The notes beneath the pieces were generated by a model. It was given only the letters and a program-made list of their open reading frames with translations, ran no database searches and was not told the DNA's origin. Position numbers and translations under genes: made by a program. From an uncultured Acetobacteraceae bacterium (lineage in GTDB: Bacteria; Pseudomonadota; Alphaproteobacteria; Acetobacterales; Acetobacteraceae), in assembly GCA_943912335.1 (NCBI GenBank), contig CALTUD010000004.1, forward strand, positions 105,740-169,739: a stretch of DNA of 64,000 nt, read 5' to 3'. Each line of letters starts with the position of its first letter. The first letter of the stretch is position 1. Below, one piece after another: positions 55,042 through 64,000 of this stretch.

Positions 55042-56064
55042 ATGCGGGCATCCATGCAATCTCCAGGCCCAGACGCCCCGGATGCGACCGATCGTCGCTG
55101 CCTGATCGTCGCCGGTCCGACCTGCAGCGGGAAATCCGCGCTGGCGCTCGCTCTGGCCACGCGTCTCGGCGGCACCGTGATCAACGCGGACTCGATGCAG
55201 GTCTATGCCGGTCTGCACATTCTGACGGCACGGCCCGATCCGGCCGACGAGGCTCTGGCGCCGCACCGGCTCTACGGCGTGCGGTCCCCGGCCGAGCCCG
55301 GCAACGTGGCCTGGTGGCGCGACGCGGCGCTGGCGGCGATCGAGGAGAGCTGGGCGGCGGGGCGTTTGCCGATCCTGTGCGGCGGCACCGGGCTTTATCT
55401 GCGTGCGCTGACCGACGGGCTGTCCGCAATCGACGATCCGGGCGAAGCAGCGCGGACGGAAGCGCGCGCCATGCTGGCCGAGATCGGTTCGGCGGCGATG
55501 CACGCGCGTCTGGCCGAGGCCGATCCCGAGAGCGCCGCAAAACTACGGCCTTCGGACGGGCAGCGCATCGCCCGCGCCTGGGAAGTGTGGCGCGGCACGG
55601 GGCGCGGCATGGCGGAGTGGGCGCGCGTACCCGGCCTGCCGCCCGCGCCCTGCCAATTCACCGCGATCCGTCTGACCCCGCCGCGCCCGATTCTGCGCGA
55701 GGCGATCGCGTCGCGTTTCGCGGGAATGCTGGAGCGTGGCGCGATGGAGGAGGTGCGCGCGCTTCTGGCGCTCGGACTGTCGCCGGAGCTGCCGGCGATG
55801 CGCGCGCATGGCGTTCCGGAACTGGGCGCGGTTCTGCGCGGCGAAAGCACTCTGGAGGACGCGGCACGCCGGGCGGTGTCGTCGCAAAATCATTACACCA
55901 AGCGGCAGGCGACGTGGTTCGCCCACCACGCCCTGGCCGAGGAGGCCAGGATGGTAATTTTAGAAAAGCGCATAGCTGGTATACGGCAAGAAATGAAAAG
56001 ATTGACCGAGAAACTGATCCCATTCGTTCTCGGCGATGTTGACGCCCCGGACGTGTTTGCCTAG
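55042..56064 (+). CDS. miaA: tRNA dimethylallyltransferase
   Basis: A 340-residue prenyltransferase modifying A37 of UNN-reading tRNAs. P-loop is GPTCSGKS (25-32), the substrate loop INADSMQVYAGL is next, and the family ending NHYTKRQATWF is present near residue 290. The last ~38 residues (from Met304 on, ending DVDAPDVFA) look like an extra tail, encoded by unusually AT-rich rare codons (GTA, ATT, TTA, ATA). That region may double as leader or promoter DNA for ilvB. Divergent from serB. Confidence 0.94.
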   Translation: MRASMQSPGPDAPDATDRRCLIVAGPTCSGKSALALALATRLGGTVINADSMQVYAGLHILTARPDPADEALAPHRLYGVRSPAEPGNVAWWRDAALAAIEESWAAGRLPILCGGTGLYLRALTDGLSAIDDPGEAARTEARAMLAEIGSAAMHARLAEADPESAAKLRPSDGQRIARAWEVWRGTGRGMAEWARVPGLPPAPCQFTAIRLTPPRPILREAIASRFAGMLERGAMEEVRALLALGLSPELPAMRAHGVPELGAVLRGESTLEDAARRAVSSQNHYTKRQATWFAHHALAEEARMVILEKRIAGIRQEMKRLTEKLIPFVLGDVDAPDVFA

Positions 56065-56079
56065 AGCAGCCCGGTCGCG

Positions 56080-56125
56080 AACCGTTTTCGGCCCCGAAGG
56101 CTCGCGCTTGGGGCCGGCAACGGTT
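56080..56125 (+). promoter_or_regulatory. long interrupted hairpin in the ilvB leader
   Basis: AACCGTT pairs with AACGGTT, and after a 2-nt internal mismatch on each side CGGCCCC pairs with GGGGCCG, around a 14-nt loop. It lies between miaA and ilvB, 27 bp before the ilvB ATG. No T-run follows. Possible roles are an attenuator or leader structure for the ilv operon or a miaA transcript end. Confidence 0.5.
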
Positions 56126-56151
56126 GATCAACGCGTCACTGGAGCAGGTTC

Positions 56152-57971
56152 ATGAACGTCGCCGCCGACCCGAAGGATGCCATCCACGCCGACATGCCGG
56201 GCACCAGCGCCCTCAACGGCGCGGAAGTGCTTATGCGCGTGCTTCAGGAGCAGGGCGTCGAGGTCGTTTTCGGCTATCCGGGCGGCGCGGTTCTTCCGAT
56301 CTACGACGCTCTGTTCAAGCAAAATTCGGTGCGCCACATCCTGGTGCGTCACGAGCAGGCCGCCGTGCATGCCGCCGAAGGCTATGCCCGCTCCACCGGC
56401 AAGGTGGGCGTGGTGCTGGTGACCTCCGGCCCGGGTGCGACCAATGCCGTCACCGGTCTGGTGGACGCGCTGATGGACTCGATCCCCATCGTCTGCCTGA
56501 CCGGGCAGGTGCCGACCCACATGATCGGCAACGACGCGTTCCAAGAAGCCGACACGACCGGGATCACCCGGCCGGCCACCAAGCACAATTATCTGGTGAA
56601 GCGTCCCGGCGATCTGGCCCGTACGCTGCACGAGGCGTTCTATGTCGCCCGCTCCGGCCGTCCGGGGCCGGTGGTGATCGATCTGCCGAAGGACATCATG
56701 GTGGGATCGGCGCCGTATGCATCCGCCTCCTCGGCGCCGCATCGATCCTATCGTCCCGTGTCGGAACCGGCGCGCGCCGCCGTGGCCGATGCGGTGGCGG
56801 CGATGCGACGCGCCCGTCGCCCTCTGTTCTATACCGGCGGCGGCGTGATCAATGCCGGCCCGGCCGCGTCCGAGGCGCTGTGCCGACTGGTGCGGATGAC
56901 GGGCTTCCCCTGCACCTCGACTCTGATGGGGCTGGGCGCCTATCCAACCGACGATCCGCTGTTCGTCGGCATGCTCGGCATGCACGGCACCTACGAGGCC
57001 AATCTGGCCACGCATGGCTGCGACGTTCTGATCAATATTGGTGCGCGCTTCGACGACCGGGTGACCGGGCGCTTGGATGCGTTCTCGCCCGGCTCCACCA
57101 AGATCCATGTCGATATCGACCCGTCCTCGATCAACAAGATCGTGCAGGTGGATATTCCCATCGTCGGCGACGCCGGCCGTGCGATCGCGATGATGATCGA
57201 GGAGTGGGAGAACGGTTCGGGTTCCGACCGCGAGGCCCTGGCCGGCTGGTGGCGCCAGATCGACGCGTGGCGTTCGATCGACAGCCTCGGCTTCAAGCAG
57301 GATCAGGCCGCGTCGGCGATCATCAAGCCGCAGCACGCCATCCGCCGTCTGCACGATCTGGCGCTGGAAACCGGGCGCGATACCTTCGTGACCACGGAGG
57401 TCGGCCAGCACCAGATGTGGGCGGCGACGCATTTCCAGTATCGCAAGCCGAATCGCTGGATGACCTCGGGCGGTCTCGGCACCATGGGCTACGGTCTGCC
57501 GGCCGCGGTCGGCGTGCAGGTGGGCAATCCGGATGCGCTGGTGATCGACATCGCCGGCGAGGCGTCGACGCTGATGAACATCCAGGAACTGGGCACGATC
57601 GCCCAGTATCGCCTGCCGGTGAAGCTGTTCATCCTGAACAACCGCTACATGGGCATGGTGCGCCAGTGGCAGGAGCTGCTGCACGGGTCGCGCTATTCGG
57701 AAAGCTACAGCGAGGCGCTACCGGATTTTGTGCGTCTGGCCGAGGCGTTCCACGGCACCGGCATGCGCGCCACCTGCATGGGCGAGCTGGACGACGTGAT
57801 CCGGGCGATGCTGGCGCATGACGGTCCTGTGGTGGCCGATATCTGCGTGTCGCAGGACGAGAACTGCTACCCGATGATCCCGTCGGGTGCCGCCCATAAC
57901 GAGATGATCCTCGGCGAAGCGCAGGCGGGGCAGGCGGCGAAGATCACCGAAGAGGGGCTGATGCTCGTCTA

Positions 57972-57972
<1 letters not shown>
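56152..57972 (+). CDS. ilvB: acetolactate synthase large subunit
   Basis: A 606-residue TPP enzyme joining two pyruvates (or pyruvate and 2-oxobutyrate), first common step of branched-chain amino acid synthesis. Seen: VFGYPGGAVLPIYD and HEQAAVHAAEGYARSTGKVG (TPP-activating Glu), FAD-domain MLGMHGTYEAN, and the TPP/Mg motif AGEASTLMN followed by ILNNRYMGMVRQWQ. The Glu in GEAS replaces the usual Asp, which is common in alphaproteobacterial enzymes (from memory). First gene of ilvB-ilvH-ilvC. Confidence 0.97.
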
Positions 57973-59688
<1,716 letters not shown>

Positions 59689-59828
59689 GCGGCGACGCAG
59701 AAACGGCCGGGGAGGGAAACGCTCTTCCCGGTCGCGATTCGCGGGGCTCGATGCCGGAAGCGTGATTGAATGCTGGCGTGGTGCGGCTCCGTTTGATAGG
59801 GCGTTGGGCGACCAAAACGGGACCCGAC

Positions 59829-61757
59829 ATGCTCATCCACGAGATCGACGGCACGCGCATCCTGTTCGAAGACGGCCCCTGCGACATCGTCGATGGCGAT
59901 GGGCCGGTCGCGTTCCTGCCGGGTTGGCGCCCGGTTCTGGCTTATTCGGGTTTGTCGCCAGCCATCGTCGTGCCGTTCGCGCATGAGGCCGGGGCGGTCG
60001 GCACCTGGTTTCTCGATGCGGGAATGCGTCGCGTCGGCGGTGTTCTGGCCGATCTGCCGCCGCAGATCCTGGCGGACATGACGCAAGCGCTGCTGCCGCT
60101 TCTCGACGGGATATGGCAGCAGCTCGTGCTGCAGAAGACGCCGGACGCGATGACGGAGGCGCAGCGGGCGTTCTTCGCCCTGCCCGAACATTGCCGCACC
60201 GAATTGCTGGACCTGTATCTTGGCACGCTCGATGCGCGCCGCGCACCGTCCGGATTGGATGCGGTGGTGCGTCCGCCCTTCGGGCTGGCGGTGCTCGATT
60301 GCGGAACCCGGCGCGTGCCTCTGGTGTCCGGCGAGCTGCACTGGCTGTCCGATCCCGGCCTGTTGCAGCGCTTGTTCGGTCGACTGCCGTTGGAAGGGGG
60401 TTTGCGTTTCCGCTCGCCCTGCGACGGTGGAGAGATCGTGTGCCGCAAGTCGCTCGTGCTCGACACCGATCTGATCGCCTACAAGCTGTTCGACGAGGGC
60501 TGGGATCTGTCGGTGTTTCTGCTGGCCGGCGGCATCTACAACCGCACGCTGGCCCTGTTCTTTCCGGAAGCCAATCTGGTGATCAGCCGGGAGCCGGACT
60601 CGTTCGGGGCGTCCTGCCCGGATCTGGTGGCGACGATGCTGCGCCATGTGATTTGGCACGGGGCGGCCTTGTTCTCTTATCTGGCCGACGATGCTGCGGA
60701 GCCGGTGCATTTCTGGCGCGGTCTGGCCGCCCTGCATCTCGGCCATGTGCTCTGGAACGACTACAGCGGCATCGGCCACTTGCTGAATGAGCCCGGCCCT
60801 GCGCCGCGCGTGCTGGTGTGCGATGCCGGCATGGTCCCCGAGATGTACGGTCCGCTCGACGCGGTGTTTCCCGCTCTAGAGGGACGGGTGCGTCGCGAGG
60901 AATTGCCGCTGATGGCGTTGCTGCCGTCGCTCTATGCCGAGAATGCCCTGCTGTTCCGGACCAGTGCGATGCGCGTCGACCGGGCGCTGCGGGACAGTAT
61001 TCTCCGGCCGGTTCCCGTGGTGGGCGCCGGATCGGCCGTGCTGTTGCTTGGTTTGCGGGTCGAGAATCGCACGACGATCGATCTGCCGGCCTTCTGCACG
61101 GCGCTGGTGGCGCATCTGGCGGCCGGGCCGCAGCCGGTCACGCTGGTGGTGGACGGGCACAACAGTCGTGCCGAGGGCGGCACGATCTGGAGCCATGGCG
61201 AGTTCGGTGCTGCCGTCACGCCGCTGGAAGAAGAACGGGCGTTGCTGGCGTTGATCCGCGAGCAGGCGGCCGGCACGCAGGTCACGGTAATCGACACGCT
61301 CGGTCAGCCGCTTCAGGCGAGTCTCGGCTGGGCGCGTGCGGCGCGGGCCTTCGTCGCGTTCTGGGGGGCAGGCCTCGCCAAGTATCGCTGGGTTTGCAAC
61401 ACGCCGGGTCTGGTGATCACCTCCCGCTGGAATCTCGACAATCTGAACGATCTGCGAATCTACAGCGATCCGGAACAGATGGACGCTCCAAGCCCGCTTG
61501 CCTTCGTGTCGCCGGAAGCGGTGTCGGACCAGCCGGATGCGGCAGTGATGATCCGGCACGGGGGCGCTGTGCTTTCACCGTCGCTCTGGAATTTCAGCCT
61601 CGATCTTCCGGCAGTGATGGCCGACTTCGATCGGGAGGTGGCGCTGCTGCTGTATGCGCCGCCTTTGAAGGCGGTTCTGGCACCGCCGCAGGAGGTGGCG
61701 ACGCGTCGCGCCCGCGCGAAGCGGCCCGCCGCCCGGCGGACGGCCAAGAAGGCCTGA
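59829..61757 (+). CDS. 642-residue protein of unknown function
   Basis: Not recognised. A soluble-looking protein with no signal peptide or clear membrane helix. The N-terminal half is mixed alpha/beta (VAFLPGWRPVLAYSGLSP; LYLGTLDARRAPSG; GLAVLDCGTRRVPLVSG). The C-terminal half alternates strands and helices (VGAGSAVLLLGLRV, VTLVVDGHNS, FVAFWGAGLAKYRWV, VITSRWNLDNLND). The GAGLAK segment faintly recalls the GAGLxN signature of family-61-type glycosyltransferases, too weak to assign. The last 25 residues are Arg/Lys/Ala-rich (ARAKRPAARRTAKKA), like a nucleic-acid-binding tail. ATG at 59829 with GGGAC upstream is chosen over 59766. It stands alone after ilvC. Confidence 0.8.
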   Translation: MLIHEIDGTRILFEDGPCDIVDGDGPVAFLPGWRPVLAYSGLSPAIVVPFAHEAGAVGTWFLDAGMRRVGGVLADLPPQILADMTQALLPLLDGIWQQLVLQKTPDAMTEAQRAFFALPEHCRTELLDLYLGTLDARRAPSGLDAVVRPPFGLAVLDCGTRRVPLVSGELHWLSDPGLLQRLFGRLPLEGGLRFRSPCDGGEIVCRKSLVLDTDLIAYKLFDEGWDLSVFLLAGGIYNRTLALFFPEANLVISREPDSFGASCPDLVATMLRHVIWHGAALFSYLADDAAEPVHFWRGLAALHLGHVLWNDYSGIGHLLNEPGPAPRVLVCDAGMVPEMYGPLDAVFPALEGRVRREELPLMALLPSLYAENALLFRTSAMRVDRALRDSILRPVPVVGAGSAVLLLGLRVENRTTIDLPAFCTALVAHLAAGPQPVTLVVDGHNSRAEGGTIWSHGEFGAAVTPLEEERALLALIREQAAGTQVTVIDTLGQPLQASLGWARAARAFVAFWGAGLAKYRWVCNTPGLVITSRWNLDNLNDLRIYSDPEQMDAPSPLAFVSPEAVSDQPDAAVMIRHGGAVLSPSLWNFSLDLPAVMADFDREVALLLYAPPLKAVLAPPQEVATRRARAKRPAARRTAKKA

Positions 61758-61789
61758 AGCGAGGGAATCGGCGGTGCGATCCCTGCCTG

Positions 61790-62002
61790 TCAGTCCGCGA
61801 TGGCGCGGGCTTCGTCCGGCAGCATGATCGGAATGCCGTCGCGGACCGGGAAGGCCAGACCGGCCTTGCGGCTGATCAGCTCGTTCGCGTCGCGATCGTA
61901 TTGCAGGGGGCCTTTGGTCACGGGACAGACCAGGATCTCCAGCAAACGCGGGTCTACGGGAGCGAAGCGGCTGGGGGCGGCAGTGTCGTCGGTCTGGGTC
62001 AT
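61790..62002 (-). CDS. Trm112 family protein
   Basis: A 70-residue zinc-ribbon-type protein: [42 protein letters not shown]. Trm112 proteins activate methyltransferases in eukaryotes, and the bacterial version is a small companion of unknown partner. Only one Cys of the expected pairs is present (CPVT), as is usual in alphaproteobacterial copies (from memory). It follows the LON-domain gene in the same direction. Confidence 0.88.
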   Translation of the reverse strand: MTQTDDTAAPSRFAPVDPRLLEILVCPVTKGPLQYDRDANELISRKAGLAFPVRDGIPIMLPDEARAIAD

Positions 62003-62047
62003 GCGGGAGTTTTTCTCACGAAACCGGTGCGGAGACGAGGGCGGAGG

Positions 62048-62734
62048 TCAGGCGGAATGCTGGCCGCTCTCGTCGTCCTCGTGACCGGCCATTTCCAGAA
62101 GGGCGCGCAACGTGTGGGCGCGTTCGGCCAGGGTGGGGGCTTCCAGAAGCGCCTGCTTTTCCGCGGGTGGGAACGGGCAGATCATACCCAGCGTCACCAG
62201 CAGGGTTTCGTCGTCCATCTGGTCGATCGCATCCCAGCGCGCCTCGAAGCCGCGATGGTGGAAATAACGGCGTAGCGCACCGATCAGGGCGGCACGGTCG
62301 AAGGCAACCTCGTCCGGGCGCTCCATGTCGCCTTCGAACCCGTCATATGACACGGACAGGACGCGATAGGGCGTATCGCGGGTGGTTTCCTCCAGCGTCC
62401 GGAACCGCGCGAGGCCGGTGAGGGTGATGGAAGCGGTGCCGTCCTCGCGCTCGCTGAAGCTGGTGATGCGTCCGACGCAGCCGACGGCGAAGAGGGACGG
62501 ATCCGCGCCCTCCGCCTCGGCCTCGTCCAGAGGCTGGATCATCCCGATCAGCCGGTCGCCGGCCAGCGCATCCTCCAGCAGGCATTGATAGCGCGGCTCG
62601 AAGATGTTGAGCGGAAGCTTGCCCGACGGCAGCAGAACCGCGCCCGGCAGCGGAAACACCGGCAGGTCGCGCGGCAGGGCGGACAGGCGGAGATCCCGCA
62701 GCCTGGGTACGCGTCGGAGCGATCGGCTGGCCAT
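62048..62734 (-). CDS. LON peptidase substrate-binding domain protein
   Basis: A 228-residue stand-alone LON N-terminal domain with no protease part: LPVFPLPGAVLLPSGKLPLNIFEPRYQCLLEDAL, shown here by its core PLNIFEPRYQ, then CVGRITSFSEREDGTASITL and a helical tail. Such proteins occur next to YbbN/CnoX-like genes in many alphaproteobacteria and probably recognise unfolded proteins. It lies 14 bp after the YbbN-like gene, in one likely operon with Trm112. Confidence 0.9.
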   Translation of the reverse strand: MASRSLRRVPRLRDLRLSALPRDLPVFPLPGAVLLPSGKLPLNIFEPRYQCLLEDALAGDRLIGMIQPLDEAEAEGADPSLFAVGCVGRITSFSEREDGTASITLTGLARFRTLEETTRDTPYRVLSVSYDGFEGDMERPDEVAFDRAALIGALRRYFHHRGFEARWDAIDQMDDETLLVTLGMICPFPPAEKQALLEAPTLAERAHTLRALLEMAGHEDDESGQHSA

Positions 62735-62748
62735 GGGGCAGCCTCCTT

Positions 62749-63753
62749 TTACGAGAACAGCAGCGCCGACATGCGGCGGCGTCCGGCAAGAGTCGCGGGC
62801 TCGTCGAAGCCCCAGCTTTCGAAGAAGCGGATCAGCTGCAAACGGGCGGCATCCTCGTTCCAGCTCCGCTCCCGCTTCAGGATCTCCAGAAGGGCATCCA
62901 CGGCCTCGGTGCGGCGATCGGCGGCGTTGAGCGCGGTCGCCAGCTCGTAGCGCGCGGCATGGTCGTTCGGGTCGGCGGCGATGCGCGCTTCCAGGCCGCC
63001 CATGGCATCGGCCAGCTTGCGGCCTTCCGCGGCCAGGGCGATCGCGGAACGCGCGCCCGAGATCTCCGCATGCTCGGCGATCTTGGCCGGCACCTGTTCC
63101 AGAATGCCCAGCGCATCCTCGTCCTGGCCGAGGGCGAGCAGGGCGCGGGCCAGGCCGGCCCAGGCGTCCGGACTTTCCCCGTCCTGTTCCAGCACGGCGG
63201 AGAACAGGGCGGCGCCGTCCTCGAAGCGGCCGTCCTCGATCGCCAGCCTGGCTTCGGCCAGAAGATCGGCGGAGGGCATGGAGCCGCCGGCCTGCTTCAG
63301 CAACGCCTCCACGAAGCGTTTCAGCTCGGATTCCGGCAGCGCACCCTGGAACACGTCCAGGATCTGCCCCTGCCAGAAGGCGGCCACGGTCGGGACGGAC
63401 TGCATCGGCAGGCCGATCTGCGCCAGCTGCGACACCAAAGCGCGGTTGGCGTCGATATCGATCTTCACCAGACGGAGACGGCCGCCGGCGGCGCGGACGA
63501 CCTTCTCCAGGGCGGGGGTGAGCGTCTTGCAGGGGCCGCACCAGGTCGCCCAGAAATCCACCAGCACCGGAACCTGACGGCTGGCCTCGATCACGTCGGC
63601 CATGAAATTGTTCTGGTCGCCGTCGATAATGATGTCGGCGTCCGAAGCGGTACCGGCGCCGATCAGGGCGTCGTGGCCGGGTGCCGGGTCGTGACCCGCG
63701 CGCGGCCCCGGCCCGGCGTTACGGCTGCTGTCCTGGCCGATGATGTAGTCCAT
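62749..63753 (-). CDS. thioredoxin-TPR co-chaperone, YbbN/CnoX-like
   Basis: A 334-residue protein: a thioredoxin domain with WCGPC (Cys72, Cys75; about residues 40-150) followed by TPR-like helices to the C-terminus (EARLAIEDGRFEDGAALF, ARALLALGQDEDALGIL, YELATALNAADRRTEAVDALL). YbbN/CnoX proteins guard unfolded clients under stress and pass them to GroEL or DnaK; an intact CxxC here suggests redox activity. First gene of the YbbN-LON-Trm112 cluster, divergent from tRNA-Gly. Confidence 0.93.
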   Translation of the reverse strand: MDYIIGQDSSRNAGPGPRAGHDPAPGHDALIGAGTASDADIIIDGDQNNFMADVIEASRQVPVLVDFWATWCGPCKTLTPALEKVVRAAGGRLRLVKIDIDANRALVSQLAQIGLPMQSVPTVAAFWQGQILDVFQGALPESELKRFVEALLKQAGGSMPSADLLAEARLAIEDGRFEDGAALFSAVLEQDGESPDAWAGLARALLALGQDEDALGILEQVPAKIAEHAEISGARSAIALAAEGRKLADAMGGLEARIAADPNDHAARYELATALNAADRRTEAVDALLEILKRERSWNEDAARLQLIRFFESWGFDEPATLAGRRRMSALLFS

Positions 63754-63877
63754 GGATGCTGTTTTCCCCGGTTAGGGCCCGATGCGTGCCGGGCGTCCGT
63801 GCTCGTTCTGCTCGTGGACGTAATGTCGGCGCGCACCCGACCGGGCGCAAGGCGGAGAGAAAAACGCGAAACCCCTC

Positions 63878-63906
63878 TTGCGCTCCTCCCGGAACCGACA
63901 TACAAG
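63878..63906 (+). promoter_or_regulatory. candidate promoter of tRNA-Gly
   Basis: TTGCGC, a 17-bp spacer and TACAAG end 19 bp before the tRNA. Spacing is good but the hexamers are only partial matches. Confidence 0.4.
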
Positions 63907-63925
63907 CCCGCCACCGCACCGGAGC

Positions 63926-64000
63926 GCGGGCGTAGCTCAGGGGTAGAGCACAACCTTGCCAAGGTTGGGGTCGTGGGTTCGAATCCCATCGCCCGCTCCA
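63926..64000 (+). tRNA. tRNA-Gly (anticodon GCC)
   Basis: A 75-nt cloverleaf ending exactly at the window edge. Acceptor GCGGGCG pairs with CGCCCGC, D-arm TAGCTCAGGGGTAGAGCA, anticodon stem AACCT/AGGTT... with loop TTGCCAA (anticodon GCC), T-arm GGGTTCGAATCCC, and encoded CCA. The gene appears complete. Confidence 0.95.

Noticed and set aside
57541..57575. Asp to Glu change in the TPP/Mg motif of IlvB (GEAS)
   Set aside because: Other alphaproteobacterial acetolactate synthases carry the same residue, so it is lineage-typical, not a defect.

Overview
The window is a 64-kb piece of a high-GC bacterial chromosome (about two thirds G+C by eye). Gene content fits an alphaproteobacterium, most likely of the Acetobacteraceae (acetic acid bacteria). 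The pointers are an alphaproteobacterial-style acetolactate synthase, a malic enzyme fused to a phosphotransacetylase-like domain, an acetate-CoA ligase operon, NodT-type efflux, and CTTCTTTTTC-type intergenic hairpins. The family assignment is an inference. No rRNA, phage, transposase, integrase or CRISPR array is visible. Almost everything reads as ordinary core or metabolic chromosome, with one clear exception.

Layout. 1-830: end of a riboflavin operon (ribA 3' end, ribH). 873-5167: TetR regulator plus S53 peptidase, a small DUF5367-like membrane protein, and a lipase-like orphan. 5208-8401: maleylacetoacetate isomerase-like GST and malic enzyme. 8434-15890: an aliphatic-sulfonate (ssu) locus, with ssuC-ssuB on one side and ssuD and ssuA on the other. 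It is split by a strikingly AT-rich single-gene insert (10401-13499) coding for a SIR2 plus STAND-like NTPase protein, a probable anti-phage (NAD-depleting) defence gene. 16055-19771: epimerase, MmyB-like regulator, RluA-type pseudouridine synthase and fosmidomycin-resistance-like MFS exporter. 20316-25827: a tightly overlapping marR-FUSC-DUF1656-HlyD-NodT efflux operon. 25985-31783: FtsK, cation diffusion facilitator, AraC regulator and SDR. 31823-33794: tRNA-Ala(CGC), YggT, glycosyltransferase and flavin reductase.

33857-36128: an ABC permease/ATPase pair next to TenA thiaminase II, which looks like thiamine-precursor salvage. 36141-40666: a secreted small protein and the classical tesA-ybbA-ybbP cluster. 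40680-43741: thioredoxin-like, VOC and small proteins. 43862-47358: acetate-CoA ligase with an MFS transporter. 47442-49701: small lipoprotein, ECF sigma and RskA-like anti-sigma, and a CoA-type NUDIX hydrolase. 49711-54918: HglS-type 2-oxoadipate dioxygenase, a sulfotransferase-like protein, an acyltransferase remnant, a methyltransferase, a metallophosphoesterase and SerB. 55042-59688: miaA followed by ilvB-ilvH-ilvC. 59829-63753: a 642-residue protein of unknown function, Trm112-like, LON-domain and YbbN-like proteins. The window ends with tRNA-Gly(GCC).

The most interesting object is the AT-rich SIR2-STAND gene, a solitary defence island dropped into the sulfonate locus. It has intact SIR2 catalytic motifs, but its apparent Walker A lysine is replaced. 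Other things worth checking are a perfect 15-bp inverted repeat abutting the ssuC start codon, a TetR operator candidate at 3107-3132, a CTG start for the RluA-type gene, an AT-rich rare-codon tail on miaA followed by a long hairpin before ilvB, and the orphan at 59829-61757.
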